Of a stretch of 64,000 nucleotides of DNA, positions 55,789 through 64,000 are shown one piece after another. Each line of letters opens with the position of its first letter. Within the stretch, counting starts at the first letter, position 1. A model generated the notes under the pieces. It made no database searches. It was not told the DNA's origin and was given only the letters and a program-made list of their open reading frames with translations. Position numbers and translations under genes: made by a program. Source of the DNA: Chlorogloea sp. CCALA 695 (lineage in GTDB: Bacteria; Cyanobacteriota; Cyanobacteriia; Cyanobacteriales; Chroococcidiopsidaceae); assembly GCF_003003885.1 (NCBI RefSeq), contig NZ_PVWN01000024.1, positions 1-64,000 of the forward strand, given 5' to 3'.

Positions 55789-57252
55789 TTAGCCGAATGC
55801 CCGCAACAACTGAAACACCTTTGCTAATAATTTTTGCAGTCTGGGGCTTTTTTCATAGTTTTGCTGAGTTAGAGCAAAAGCTGCATTACTGTTTAATTCT
55901 GACAAAGTAGGGTAGATATGAATGCCGCTTAGAGCGGATATTTTGAGGTTGTGAGACATGGCTAAAACAATTTCAGCAATTAACTCCCCCGCCGACTCTC
56001 CCACCAAGTGAGCGCCCAGAATTTGACCGTTACGCCGGACAATAATTTTGGCAAATCCCATCGTTGCAGCTTCAGCTTGAGCGCGGTCTACATCAGCATA
56101 TTCTTGTTTAACTACTTGCACATCATCCCCGTAATGCTCTCTTGCTTGTTGCTCGGTTAATCCCACCCGCGCCAATTCTGGGTCAGTGAAGGTCGCCCAA
56201 GGAATTACCCGGTAATCAGCTTTAATTACAGGTAAAAACAACGCATTTTTTAAAACAATATTGGCTTCGTAGGCAGCAACATGAGTAAATTGATAGCCGC
56301 CGATTACATCACCACAGGCATAAATGCAGGGATTAGTAGTTTGAAGGAGGGCATTGACGCGGATACCTTTTTTACTACCAGAATTACCATACCCAGCTTC
56401 GCCTTTTTGTCGCATTTCTACCCCTGCAACTTCAAGGTTAAGGGATTCAATATTAGGTTGTCTTCCCGCAGCAACTAATATTTGGTCTACTTCTGCTATT
56501 TTTTCTCCTGCCGCCCATAGTACCTTTTTACCGTTAATAACTTCTACTCGTTCAACGCGCGTTTTGGTGAGGACGCGGATATTTTCAGCAGCAAATTGAG
56601 TTGCAACTACTTGAGCAACTTCGGGGTCTTCTTGGGGTAAAAGGCGATCGCTCCCTGCAATAATAATAACTTCAGAACCTAGTCTAGAAAGGGCTTGACC
56701 CAATTCGCAACCAATTGGGCCGCCACCAATTACCGCTAAAGTTTCTGGACGATCAGTAATTGAGAAAACTTCTTCGTTGGTAATATATCCTGCTTCTTTA
56801 AGCCCAGCAATAGCAGGAATGGCGGGCCTTGAGCCTGTCGAAATGACAAAGGCTCTAGCTTTAATACTTCTGCCATTAATTTTAAAAGTATGACGATCTA
56901 TAAATTCTCCATCACCAAAAATTACCTCTGCGCCCAATCCTTCAAAGCGTTCTGGGGAATCGTGGGGTTCAATATTTGAGATGACCTTTTGCACATGGGC
57001 GATCGCTTTACTAAAATCAATAGATATATCATTGCTATAAATGCCAAATTTTCCGGCGTTTTTCACCTGGTAAGCCAAACGAGAAGCATGAATCAAAGAT
57101 TTACTCGGAACGCAGCCGTACCACAAGCAATCGCCGCCCAAACGATCCTTTTCTACTAACGCTACCTTAGCTTTGAGGGCGGCGGCGACCCCTGCAACCA
57201 CTAATCCACCAGAACCGCCACCAATAACTACTAAATCGTATTCCACAGCCAT
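55789..57252 (-). CDS. mercuric reductase-like pyridine nucleotide-disulfide oxidoreductase
   Basis: A 487-residue flavoprotein of the class I disulfide oxidoreductase family. FAD motif GGGSGG (11-16), redox pair Cys42/Cys47 in GGDCLWYGCVPSK, NAD(P)H motif VIGGGPIGCELGQALSRLGS, FAD ribityl motif YACGDVIGG and the C-terminal dimer domain HLVGESAGELIAEIV with HIYPTLSEL are all present. It resembles cyanobacterial proteins annotated as mercuric reductase. It lacks the N-terminal heavy-metal domain and the C-terminal Cys-Cys of true MerA, and the usual catalytic His-Pro is His-Ile-Tyr-Pro here. The electron acceptor is therefore uncertain. Its 5' end is copied at 58221-58340. Confidence 0.85.
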   Translation of the reverse strand: MAVEYDLVVIGGGSGGLVVAGVAAALKAKVALVEKDRLGGDCLWYGCVPSKSLIHASRLAYQVKNAGKFGIYSNDISIDFSKAIAHVQKVISNIEPHDSPERFEGLGAEVIFGDGEFIDRHTFKINGRSIKARAFVISTGSRPAIPAIAGLKEAGYITNEEVFSITDRPETLAVIGGGPIGCELGQALSRLGSEVIIIAGSDRLLPQEDPEVAQVVATQFAAENIRVLTKTRVERVEVINGKKVLWAAGEKIAEVDQILVAAGRQPNIESLNLEVAGVEMRQKGEAGYGNSGSKKGIRVNALLQTTNPCIYACGDVIGGYQFTHVAAYEANIVLKNALFLPVIKADYRVIPWATFTDPELARVGLTEQQAREHYGDDVQVVKQEYADVDRAQAEAATMGFAKIIVRRNGQILGAHLVGESAGELIAEIVLAMSHNLKISALSGIHIYPTLSELNSNAAFALTQQNYEKSPRLQKLLAKVFQLLRAFG

Positions 57253-57524
57253 GATGTTACCTAATACATCTTCTTTATTCCTAGCTTATTCCCAGGCGAA
57301 GTCGCATTAAGCTACTCTCTGCAAGTATTAGCCTTTCCTTAAAGTTCCTTTATCCTGCATTTAAAGAGATTGCCGTAATTTGGGGGTTAAAGCCTGACTT
57401 AATGATTTATGCAAAGCAACAGACCATCGCCAAAAAAGACCCCAATATTAAATGACAACATCTCTCGATTGCTTAGAAGTGGGGATTTTGTACCTAAAAA
57501 GTTTGAAGGTAGCGATCACTTTTA
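57130..57524. repeat. direct repeat, copy A (about 390 bp)
   Basis: This stretch, comprising the start of the flavoprotein gene, the intergenic region and a truncated copy of the start of the EEP nuclease gene (57411-57524), recurs in the same order at 58221-58604 with scattered mismatches. The YefM-YoeB module lies exactly between the two copies. Confidence 0.8.
57411..57524 (+). pseudogene. duplicated 5' fragment of the EEP nuclease gene
   Basis: The bases read as a copy of the first 37 or so codons of the gene at 58488: QQTIAKKDPNIK then DNISRLLRSGDFVPKKFEGS, with point changes and a frame break near the start. It ends abruptly at the boundary to the toxin gene. Non-functional. Confidence 0.7.
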
Positions 57525-57547
57525 GCACTGCCACAGGCGATCGCTCT

Positions 57548-57856
57548 CTAATAATGATAACGAGCCTGTAGAAAGTCTACTCTATCCTGTTTTACCCGAT
57601 AGATAAGCCTATGTTCTAAATCGATTCGCCGCGACCAAGTATCAGCGTCCAAGTGCTTAAGTGGTTCCGGCTTGCCTATTCCCTCAAATGGATGCTGCAT
57701 CACATCCGTAACTAAAGCAAAAATTTTGTCCGCTTTGTTAGGATTAGTTTTGTACCACCAACCTAAGTCATCCTTGAATTGCGGACTGAAATCCGGAAAT
57801 CTTACAGGTAATGCAGGTGGTGGTGGAAGATCAACCTTCTTCTTTTTCTGCGCCAA
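57548..57856 (-). CDS. yoeB: YoeB-family mRNA interferase toxin
   Basis: A 102-residue RelE-superfamily toxin. The family core is clear: PFEGIGKPEPLKHLDADTWS, RRIDLEHRLIYRV and QARYHY at the C-terminus. These keep the Glu, Arg and His residues YoeB uses to cut mRNA in the ribosomal A site. YoeB is usually about 84 residues; here an N-terminal extension of about 25 residues, lysine- and proline-rich (MAQKKKKVDLPPPPALPVRF), is added. The gene overlaps the antitoxin by 26 bases, in the usual antitoxin-first order. Confidence 0.88.
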   Translation of the reverse strand: MAQKKKKVDLPPPPALPVRFPDFSPQFKDDLGWWYKTNPNKADKIFALVTDVMQHPFEGIGKPEPLKHLDADTWSRRIDLEHRLIYRVKQDRVDFLQARYHY

Positions 57857-58142
57857 TCCCTAACTCCTGTTTTAAGGACGCGATCGCCTGTTCAATGGTT
57901 ACTGGTGCTAAAATTTCCTCATCTCTTGATCTAGACCATTGCAAAGCATTAAGCAGACGCGCAGCATTTTGAGGACTTCGCAAAAGATAAGCCGTCTCTC
58001 TTAGACTTGTAAGCTCATCTTCGGCAATCAATGCCACATTTGGCTTATTACGACGCTCAATAATAATAATTTCTCGCTCATCCACAACCTGGTCTAAAAG
58101 ATGTGCCAAATTTTCACGGGCTTTAGTATAGGTAGTTTGCAT
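57831..58142 (-). CDS. yefM: YefM/Phd-family antitoxin
   Basis: A 103-residue antitoxin. Its N-terminal Phd/YefM DNA-binding domain starts MQTTYTKARENLAHLLDQVV and contains EREIIIIERRNKPNVALIAE with DELTSLRETAYLLRSPQNAA, all family hallmarks. The C-terminal acidic tail (LKQELGIGAEKEEG) would wrap the toxin. It overlaps the toxin gene by 26 bases. A TGTACA palindrome immediately upstream (58155-58179) is the likely operator. Confidence 0.88.
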   Translation of the reverse strand: MQTTYTKARENLAHLLDQVVDEREIIIIERRNKPNVALIAEDELTSLRETAYLLRSPQNAARLLNALQWSRSRDEEILAPVTIEQAIASLKQELGIGAEKEEG

Positions 58143-58154
58143 AATTACTTTAAT

Positions 58155-58179
58155 ATATGTACAGACTTACTGTACATAT
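58155..58179. promoter_or_regulatory. YefM operator palindrome
   Basis: Two 10-bp arms, ATATGTACAG (58155-58164) and CTGTACATAT (58170-58179), are separated by 5 bases, with a TGTACA core in each. YefM-YoeB operators in E. coli have TGTACA cores. It lies 13 to 37 bases before the antitoxin ATG, suiting autorepression. Confidence 0.7.
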
Positions 58180-58220
58180 TATCACAAAAGGGGCGTATTA
58201 AAGATTTTGCTAAGTTTACT

Positions 58221-58337
58221 ATCGCCTAAACGATGCTTTTCTATTAACGCCACCTTAGTTAAGGGCGGCGACTCCCGCAACTACTAATCCCCTAGAACCA
58301 CCGCCAATAACTACTAAATCGTATTCAACGGCCATAG
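58221..58337 (-). pseudogene. duplicated 5' fragment of the flavoprotein gene
   Basis: On the minus strand this reads AVEYDLVVIGGGSRGLVVAG and then loses frame, a degenerate copy of residues 2-40 of the flavoprotein at 55789-57252. It ends near 58221, where unrelated sequence of the toxin-antitoxin segment begins. Confidence 0.72.
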
Positions 58338-58604
58338 TTATCACCTTCGATCACAATACTTTTATTTTTAGCTCATTCCAAGATGCGATCGCACTTGTTA
58401 GCAAGTATTAGCCTTTCCTTAAAGTTCCTTTATCGTGCATTTAAAGAGATTGCCGTAACTTGGCGTTAAAGCTTTATTGAGTGACTTATGCAAAGCAATA
58501 GACCCAATCGAAAAAATCCCCCAATATTAAACGACAACATCTCTCGATTGCTTAGAAGTGGGGATTTTGTACCTAAAAAATTTGAAGGTAGCGATCGCTT
58601 TTTA
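58221..58604. repeat. direct repeat, copy B (about 385 bp)
   Basis: Second copy of the segment at 57130-57524. It begins with a dead 5' fragment of the flavoprotein gene (minus strand, start codon equivalent at 58335, with small deletions) and continues through the intergenic region into the intact EEP nuclease gene. Confidence 0.8.
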
Positions 58605-59444
58605 GACATAATCTCTTGGAACATCAAGTTTTTCAACGACAGAGATCCCAGGCGCGTCGAAAATATCCGGATTATTATGCAGGAGTTGAACGCTGATGTT
58701 TTTGTCTTGCAAGAGATTGAAGATGGCGCTCTTGATGTAATTGCTGATATGCTGACCACTTCCGGCGCAGGACTGTATAAAACTGCTTACGGGACAACAG
58801 GCGGCGATCAAAGAGTTGCTTTTGTCTACGATATGGAGTGGGTGAAAGCTTCCACAGATATAGAAGAACTTTTTGCCTTAGAAGACTTAATGGTGCAAGT
58901 TGGCGATACAGAAAAAGTTGTATTTCCCAGGCTACCGCTATCTGCTACTTTCACCGCCTACAAAGAAGACGAGCCTTTCGATTTCAACTTGGTAGGAGTG
59001 CATTTAAAATCTCAGCGTGGTGGCGGTCAAGAACAGCGCATCGCCGCCGCTAATCGTTTAGCTGAATGGATACAAGAGGAAGCTACGGACGAAGATGTAA
59101 TTATTGCTGGAGATTGGAATGCTCCCCCCGAAAGACCAGAATGGGAACCACTGCGGCAATTAGAAGCTGAGGGAGAGCTTAAGTTTATAAGTTTTAACAA
59201 AAGTGGGGATGCTGAACCAAGCTACTTATCGGTAGGTAATAGGCGATCGCGTTTAGATTTGATTGTAGTGTCTTCTAGCGTTCCCGAAGCTGATATTCAA
59301 CAAACTGCGGCGGTAGTCAATTGGAATGTTTTGTTAGAAAAAGGCAGTTCAGCGCAAACAAAAGCCACGTTAGAAAGCTTAATTGAAAATATTAGCGATC
59401 ATCTTCCCATACTAGCCCGGTTTTATTTTAGCGATACTGATTGA
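58488..59444 (+). CDS. endonuclease/exonuclease/phosphatase (EEP) family protein
   Basis: A 318-residue EEP-fold enzyme (DNase I/exonuclease III superfamily). Core motifs: LDIISWNIKFF, VFVLQEIE (metal-binding Glu), NLVGVHLKSQRGGGQEQR (His near the phosphate), VIIAGDWNAPPE (Asp/Asn), SRLDLIVVSS and ENISDHLPILARF (terminal Asp-His). It lacks a signal peptide and is probably cytosolic. The family cleaves phosphodiesters in DNA, RNA or lipids; the substrate here is unknown. Its first 37 codons are copied at 57411-57524. The start ATG is in a stretch conserved between both copies, and lies well placed after the duplicated promoter region. Confidence 0.82.
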   Translation: MQSNRPNRKNPPILNDNISRLLRSGDFVPKKFEGSDRFLDIISWNIKFFNDRDPRRVENIRIIMQELNADVFVLQEIEDGALDVIADMLTTSGAGLYKTAYGTTGGDQRVAFVYDMEWVKASTDIEELFALEDLMVQVGDTEKVVFPRLPLSATFTAYKEDEPFDFNLVGVHLKSQRGGGQEQRIAAANRLAEWIQEEATDEDVIIAGDWNAPPERPEWEPLRQLEAEGELKFISFNKSGDAEPSYLSVGNRRSRLDLIVVSSSVPEADIQQTAAVVNWNVLLEKGSSAQTKATLESLIENISDHLPILARFYFSDTD

Positions 59445-59996
59445 GGAGTTGTCCAAAAATTTTCAGCCTCATTTCATCTAAAAGTAATCGCAGAGGTCGC
59501 CGACAAGTGCTGAGACACTGTAGGCGATCGCAGTAATAATACCTAGACTCATTAGTTAAAACCTTTTATTTGAGCTAAAACTGTCTATATAGCCCTCAGT
59601 ACCCTTATTTCCAACTATTAGCAAAGAATTTAACATAAAGATAATTTGCCTAGAGCTTTGCCGCAGATACCCGCAATCTAAATTACTTCAAATTAGCTAT
59701 ATTACTTTTTGCTTTTATTAGTTGAAAATACTTAGCGTAAAAACACAAATAAATTATTTATAAGTATTGTTTATGTATATCTACTTACAAGTAAATAAGT
59801 TATTTTGCAAAGCTGTTGAATACTGGCGTTTCTACACCTAAATTGAAGTGCAACATAAATTTTTTGCTGTTATATAGGCAAACAATAATTTTAAGGTTAA
59901 AGTTTATAGGGAACTTAAATATCAAGCTTATTTGATTTTAGATTTTTAGGAAAGAATCTAAAATTAACTTCTCAGTAAAAAATACAGGATTTAGTA
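59445..59996. other. intergenic region
   Basis: About 550 AT-rich bases with one HIP1 site (59523-59531). No gene, hairpin or RNA recognised. The promoter of the dynamin region should lie in the last 200 bases. Confidence 0.4.
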
Positions 59997-60527
59997 ATGA
60001 TAAATTGGTCGTCCCGGATTCCTTATCCTCGGTCATGGATAAGTGCAATCTTTTTATGTTTAATTTTATCTGGTTTAGTAAAAGGAGCAGATAAAGTTTT
60101 GAAAATCGGCTATTATTTGACTCGGCATCTGCCGAGATTAGATGCCATGTTTGGACTAATTACTATATTATCGCCTATTTTATTTATTGCAATTATTCAC
60201 CACTTTCTTAACTTATTACTAGATGTTCTCTTGCCAAATAACGAATTATTAAAACTAGATAAAGTCCAAGGTTGGAATCCTGGTTTAATTAGCTGGTGGA
60301 AAGGCTTGTACAGTTGGCTAGTTATATTTCTAGCAACAATAATCACCATTGGAGTTTTAGATTTTCTTGTTATTGATGTTAGTTCAGTTAGGTATTTGTA
60401 TCACGGCAGTCGCGATAATTTGCTAGTTTCAATAATAGTGATTATTTGGGTTACTACTGCCGCTTATCTTTATCATTTTGAACATTTAGTAAAGCGTTCG
60501 GTAATTGCTACTGCTAAAAGCCAGTAA
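59997..60527 (+). CDS. integral membrane protein near dynamin genes
   Basis: A 176-residue protein with four hydrophobic segments: residues 14-30 (WISAIFLCLILSGLVKG), about 50-72 (FGLITILSPILFIAIIHHFL), about 105-128 (LYSWLVIFLATIITIGVLDF) and about 145-163 (LLVSIIVIIWVTTAAYLYHF). No known domain. It precedes the two dynamin-like genes by 72 bases on the same strand and could be a membrane partner, by position only. Confidence 0.6.
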   Translation: MINWSSRIPYPRSWISAIFLCLILSGLVKGADKVLKIGYYLTRHLPRLDAMFGLITILSPILFIAIIHHFLNLLLDVLLPNNELLKLDKVQGWNPGLISWWKGLYSWLVIFLATIITIGVLDFLVIDVSSVRYLYHGSRDNLLVSIIVIIWVTTAAYLYHFEHLVKRSVIATAKSQ

Positions 60528-60599
60528 AAATAGCAAAGTCAGAAAGACAAAGTAGGATGCGCTTTATATAACTTGATATTTATATAGGAAAGTAATAAC

Positions 60600-62669
60600 A
60601 TGAGTGCTAAAATTGCGCCGACAAATTTTATAAATGACTTAGATCGAGTATCTCAATCGCGTTTGCAGGTATCGCAAAGCCTTTATGCAATCGCCCAAAC
60701 TCTAGAAAAAGCAGAATTAGAGGGCGAAAAACAATCGGGAAAGCTAGAATTATCTAGAGATATAGAAGATATAGCTAAAGCAAGTATTGCCTTGCGTAAT
60801 GGGGTTTTTAGGCTGTTAGTATTGGGCGATATGAAGCGAGGTAAAAGTACATTTTTAAATGCTTTAATTGGCGAAAATTTATTACCTAGTGATGTTAATC
60901 CTTGTACGGCAATATTAACGATTTTGCGGTACGGGTTAGAAAAAAAAGTAACGGTTCACTTTAATAATGGTACTAGCCCAGAAAACTTAGATTTTAAAAC
61001 TTTTAAGCAGCGCTATACTATTGATGGGTCAGAAGCAAAAGAACTAGAACAACAAAAAAAACTTGCTTTTCCTGAAGTTAGTCATGCGGTAGTTGAGTAT
61101 CCTTTATCATTACTAGAAAAAGGCGTAGAAATTATTGATAGTCCTGGCTTAAATGATACAGAAGCCCGAAACGAATTATCTTTAGGTTACGTTAATAATT
61201 GCCATGCTATTTTGTTTGTAATGCGTGCTTCTCAGCCTTGTACGCTTGGAGAACGCCGTTATTTAGAAAACTATATCAAAAGTCGAGGTTTAACAGTTTT
61301 CTTTTTAATTAATGCTTGGGATCAAGTAAAAGAAAGCTTAATCGATCCTGACGATAAGGAAGAATTAGCGGAATCTGAAGAAAAATTACGCCGAGTTTTC
61401 AAAGCAAACTTAGCTGAATATTGCCAAATAGACGGATACGATGTTTATGACGAGCGAGTGTTTGAAGTTTCTTCAATTCAGGCATTACGGCGACGATTAA
61501 AAAATCCTGATGCTTCCTTAGAAGGTACTGGATTTACTGAATTTATGAGTGCTATTAGCACTTTTTTAACTAAAGAAAGAGCAGTTTCGGAACTCAGACA
61601 AGCAAGAACTTTAGCACGGCTTGCTTACCAACACGTCAACGAAGCAATCGAACGCCGCGTACCTTTGTTAGAACAAGATATTGAGGAGTTAAAACGGCGG
61701 ATTGATTCGGTAGAACCAGAATTTGATAAGTTGACAGATATTAGCAACCAATTTCAAACCGAAATTAGAACAGTTAAGCAACAAAAAGCACGAGAAGTTG
61801 CTGATGCTTTTCGCACTTATGTTCTCAATTTAGGCGATACTTTTGAGTCAGACTTTCTGCGCTATCAGCCCGAATTGAAATTTATGGACTTTTTAGATAG
61901 AGGTAAACGAGAAGCTTTTGAAATGGCGCTTAAACAGGCTTTTGAAAAATATCTTCATGACAAGTTAGCAGCATTTAGCGTTATTGGCGAACAACAAATG
62001 AATGCGGCTTTTGGGCAATTATCGCAAAGTGCGGCTCATTATGGCGCTTCTTACAGCAAAGTTACCGACAAAATTACCGAAAAACTTACTGGGCAAAAAG
62101 TTCAAATAGGTAGCGCTGCAACAGAAGATAATTCCCCAAGTTGGGCAAAATGGGCAATGGGTTTAATTTCCCTAGCTTCTGGTAATGTAGCAGGAGTCGC
62201 CCTTGCTGGGGTAGGTATGGATTGGAAAAATATCATGCTCAATTTAGTTGCGGTAATTGGGATTGGTGGTGCGATCGCAACTTTTTCGGGAATTATTTTA
62301 GGCCCAATTAGTTTAGCACTTCTGGCTTTGGGAATTGGAGCTATGCAAGCCGATAGCGCTCGTCAGCAATTGGTTAAAGCCACAAAAAAAGAGTTAATCA
62401 AATACTTGCCCCAAGTAGCACAAGAGCAATGGCAACCCGTTTATGATGCCGTGCAAGAGTGTTTTGAAGCTTACGAAACAGAAGTGAATGCAAGAATCAA
62501 TGATGATATTAAAGCGCGCAAGTCTGAGTTAGAAAACTTGAGCGTTCAAAAAGCATCCCACGAAATTGATCGCGTTGCAGAGTTAGCACGGTTGAGAATG
62601 TTGGAAAATAACATCTCTGACGAAGTTAAGAGCGTTGAGAGCGCTTATCAACATCTTTTGTCAGCCTAA
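60600..62669 (+). CDS. bacterial dynamin-like GTPase (first of pair)
   Basis: A 689-residue dynamin-like protein. Start at ATG 60600 with AGGAAAG upstream. GTPase motifs: G1 GDMKRGKST (76-84), a G2 Thr in PCTAIL, G3 DSPGLND and G4 NAWD. A helical stalk of about 300 residues follows (ERRVPLLEQDIEELKRRIDS; KQQKAREVADAFRTYVLNLG). A hydrophobic paddle near residues 515-585 (LISLASGNVAGVALAGVG, NLVAVIGIGGAIATF, GIILGPISLALLALGIG) should insert in membrane. Such proteins reshape or fuse membranes; cyanobacterial BDLP is a well-known homologue. The second dynamin gene starts 6 bases after its stop. Confidence 0.9.
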   Translation: MSAKIAPTNFINDLDRVSQSRLQVSQSLYAIAQTLEKAELEGEKQSGKLELSRDIEDIAKASIALRNGVFRLLVLGDMKRGKSTFLNALIGENLLPSDVNPCTAILTILRYGLEKKVTVHFNNGTSPENLDFKTFKQRYTIDGSEAKELEQQKKLAFPEVSHAVVEYPLSLLEKGVEIIDSPGLNDTEARNELSLGYVNNCHAILFVMRASQPCTLGERRYLENYIKSRGLTVFFLINAWDQVKESLIDPDDKEELAESEEKLRRVFKANLAEYCQIDGYDVYDERVFEVSSIQALRRRLKNPDASLEGTGFTEFMSAISTFLTKERAVSELRQARTLARLAYQHVNEAIERRVPLLEQDIEELKRRIDSVEPEFDKLTDISNQFQTEIRTVKQQKAREVADAFRTYVLNLGDTFESDFLRYQPELKFMDFLDRGKREAFEMALKQAFEKYLHDKLAAFSVIGEQQMNAAFGQLSQSAAHYGASYSKVTDKITEKLTGQKVQIGSAATEDNSPSWAKWAMGLISLASGNVAGVALAGVGMDWKNIMLNLVAVIGIGGAIATFSGIILGPISLALLALGIGAMQADSARQQLVKATKKELIKYLPQVAQEQWQPVYDAVQECFEAYETEVNARINDDIKARKSELENLSVQKASHEIDRVAELARLRMLENNISDEVKSVESAYQHLLSA

Positions 62670-62675
62670 AACTGT

Positions 62676-64000
62676 ATGCAAGAAGTTAATGTTACACAGG
62701 CTTTAAAAGCAGCGATTGGATTGTTAGACAAGGAGCAGTATTCGCAGTTGCGTAAAGATGCAATTTCTATTTGCGACTATGTGGCAAATCCTGTCTATCA
62801 AATTGCTGTATTCGCCCCTTTTAACTACGGTAAGTCAACGCTGCTAAATGCTATGCTTGGTAGCCGTACTTTGCCAATCGATCTAATTCCGACAACGGGT
62901 GCGGCAATTCGTGTTGGTTATGGAGAGGAGTTGCAGACGCGGATTATTCTAACTGATGGTACAGAAATAAGCAGTCGCGGTACGCAGATTTTACAAGAAT
63001 ACGCCTTATTAGACGAGCAACGATGTATGCGGAGCGATGTTGCATCAATAGATGTTTTTTATCCTCATCCTTTCTTGCAAACCGGGGTAGAATTGCTTGA
63101 TTTGCCTGGTACAAACGATCGCCAAGTTCAAGACGATCTAGTACGCGATCGCTTATTAACCGCCGATTTGGTAGTACAGGTACTAGATGCGCGTAAGCTG
63201 ATGACTTTGGGAGAGCGAGAAAACTTGCGCGATTGGTTGCTGGATCGAGGAATTACAACAGTAGTTTTTGTCGTTAATTTTCTCAATTTATTAGAATCTG
63301 ACGAGCAAAAAGAAGTATTCCACCGCTTGCGATTTGTGGCTGAAAGTTTCCGCTCTCAGCTACCGCCAGGAATTAGTAACTTGTATCGCGTTGATGCTTT
63401 ACCTGCTTTAAGATCCAGGCTCAAAGGAGATGTAGCGGCGGCTCAAATTAGCGGGCTTTCTACCTTTGAATCGGCTTTGCAAAGTATAGTAGCGGTGCAA
63501 AAAGAGCAGATCGATCATCGTTTATCGCGTGTAGAAGAAATTGCCTCTCAAGTAAAAACTGCTCTAGAAGCTAAGAAACAAGCGATTTTAGTAGAAATAG
63601 CCGCCGCCAAAGCAAATCATCAATCAAAAATTGACATCAAACAAAAAGCCGAAACTTTAATTAAACAAGGTTTTCAAGCAAGTAGCAGCAAGTTTCAAAG
63701 CTGGCTATATTTACCAAGCTTATTAGAGCGCCATCAAGGGGAATTTGTTTTAGCTTTACAACAAGGCAACTTTGATAATTGGCAAGAACAATTTAAGTTA
63801 GCAGTTTTAGAACATCAAAAGGCAATTAGTCAATGGATTGATCAAGCTTGCGATTTTTTTAATACCAAGCATCCTGACAAACTAGCAATTTCTTTTCCTG
63901 TTGCTCCTCAACTCTCTATCCTGCAACCGCCAGCAACTAAAGCAAGTAGTAACGATATTACACCAGTTGCGATCGCAACTGGTTTTGGCTGGCTATTAGG
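62676..64000 (+). CDS. bacterial dynamin-like GTPase (second of pair), cut by window end
   Basis: The frame from ATG 62676 stays open to the window end (441 codons seen, 3' part missing). The GTPase motifs are FAPFNYGKSTLLN (G1), a G2-like Thr in LIPTTGAAI, DLPGTND (G3), and VNFLN where G4 N[KQ]xD would be, so nucleotide specificity may be loosened. The stalk begins with DHRLSRVEEIASQVKTALEA. It starts 6 bases after the first dynamin gene, so the two are cotranscribed. Paired dynamins often act together (as in LeoA/B or DynA-type systems) in membrane maintenance; here the pairing is by position. Confidence 0.85.
   Translation, partial: MQEVNVTQALKAAIGLLDKEQYSQLRKDAISICDYVANPVYQIAVFAPFNYGKSTLLNAMLGSRTLPIDLIPTTGAAIRVGYGEELQTRIILTDGTEISSRGTQILQEYALLDEQRCMRSDVASIDVFYPHPFLQTGVELLDLPGTNDRQVQDDLVRDRLLTADLVVQVLDARKLMTLGERENLRDWLLDRGITTVVFVVNFLNLLESDEQKEVFHRLRFVAESFRSQLPPGISNLYRVDALPALRSRLKGDVAAAQISGLSTFESALQSIVAVQKEQIDHRLSRVEEIASQVKTALEAKKQAILVEIAAAKANHQSKIDIKQKAETLIKQGFQASSSKFQSWLYLPSLLERHQGEFVLALQQGNFDNWQEQFKLAVLEHQKAISQWIDQACDFFNTKHPDKLAISFPVAPQLSILQPPATKASSNDITPVAIATGFGWLL

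Noticed and set aside
1-64000. CRISPR array
   Set aside because: No regularly spaced short direct repeats with unique spacers were seen anywhere, and no cas gene.

Overview
The window looks like chromosomal DNA of a filamentous or Chroococcidiopsis-like cyanobacterium. HIP1 octamers (GCGATCGC and near-forms) are scattered throughout, base composition is AT-leaning, and gene types are typical of such genomes: a HepA-like exporter, a NYN/LabA-type protein, CheB/CheR hybrid kinases, tandem dynamin-like GTPases and many decayed insertion sequences. I cannot name the species.

Layout. 1-367: end of a decayed IS5-type transposase. 0.8-10.4 kb: cell-surface and polysaccharide genes, namely two paralogous double beta-helix (pectate-lyase-3 type) proteins, two SUMF1/FGE-fold proteins, an HxRRGD fucosyltransferase-like enzyme and a PD40/TolB-like beta-propeller. 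10.6-27.3 kb: one minus-strand exopolysaccharide cluster with a Wzy/ligase-type membrane protein, nine or so GT4 and GT2 glycosyltransferases, a polysaccharide pyruvyl transferase and a HepA-like ABC exporter, several genes overlapping or nearly abutting. 27.7-32.2 kb: a mobile-element graveyard (IS6 and IS5 relics, frameshifted HTH/zinc-ribbon gene, Lar-like gene) surrounding a galactose/glyoxal-oxidase-like copper radical oxidase. 32.7-37.1 kb: SDR, photolyase and small conserved genes. 37.4-38.9 kb: a 108-bp MITE and an IS605-type TnpB element with its right-end RNA. 39-48.9 kb: signalling block (CheB-CheR-PAS-kinase-REC hybrid, a REC-wHTH-HPt-REC-REC-GGDEF protein, an OmpR-type regulator, a stand-alone CheB) containing a dead fatty-acid desaturase. 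49-53.2 kb: a truncated Tat signal-peptide gene, a second MITE, a metallophosphoesterase and an IS630 relic. 53.4-55.65 kb: a Ro60/TROVE gene preceded by three tandem tRNA-like RNAs. 55.8-59.4 kb: a mercuric-reductase-like flavoprotein and an EEP nuclease whose shared upstream region has been duplicated around a YefM-YoeB toxin-antitoxin module. 60-64 kb: a membrane protein and two tandem dynamin-like GTPases, the second cut by the window end.

The most interesting feature is the Ro locus. Three RNAs, each with tRNA-like acceptor, D and T arms, carry in place of the anticodon arm an insert that (best in two of them) reproduces the Y RNA Ro-binding stem: a short helix, a bulged C, then GA opposite UU. 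Their ends lie in the tRNA-like part and the Y stem is closed by a small loop, so the topology is permuted relative to animal Y RNAs. A sigma70-like promoter lies upstream and the Ro gene directly downstream. Other items: a nearly identical 37-bp promoter module (PhoB-box-like 11-bp direct repeat plus -10) upstream of two unrelated genes, and two short non-autonomous elements with target-site duplications.
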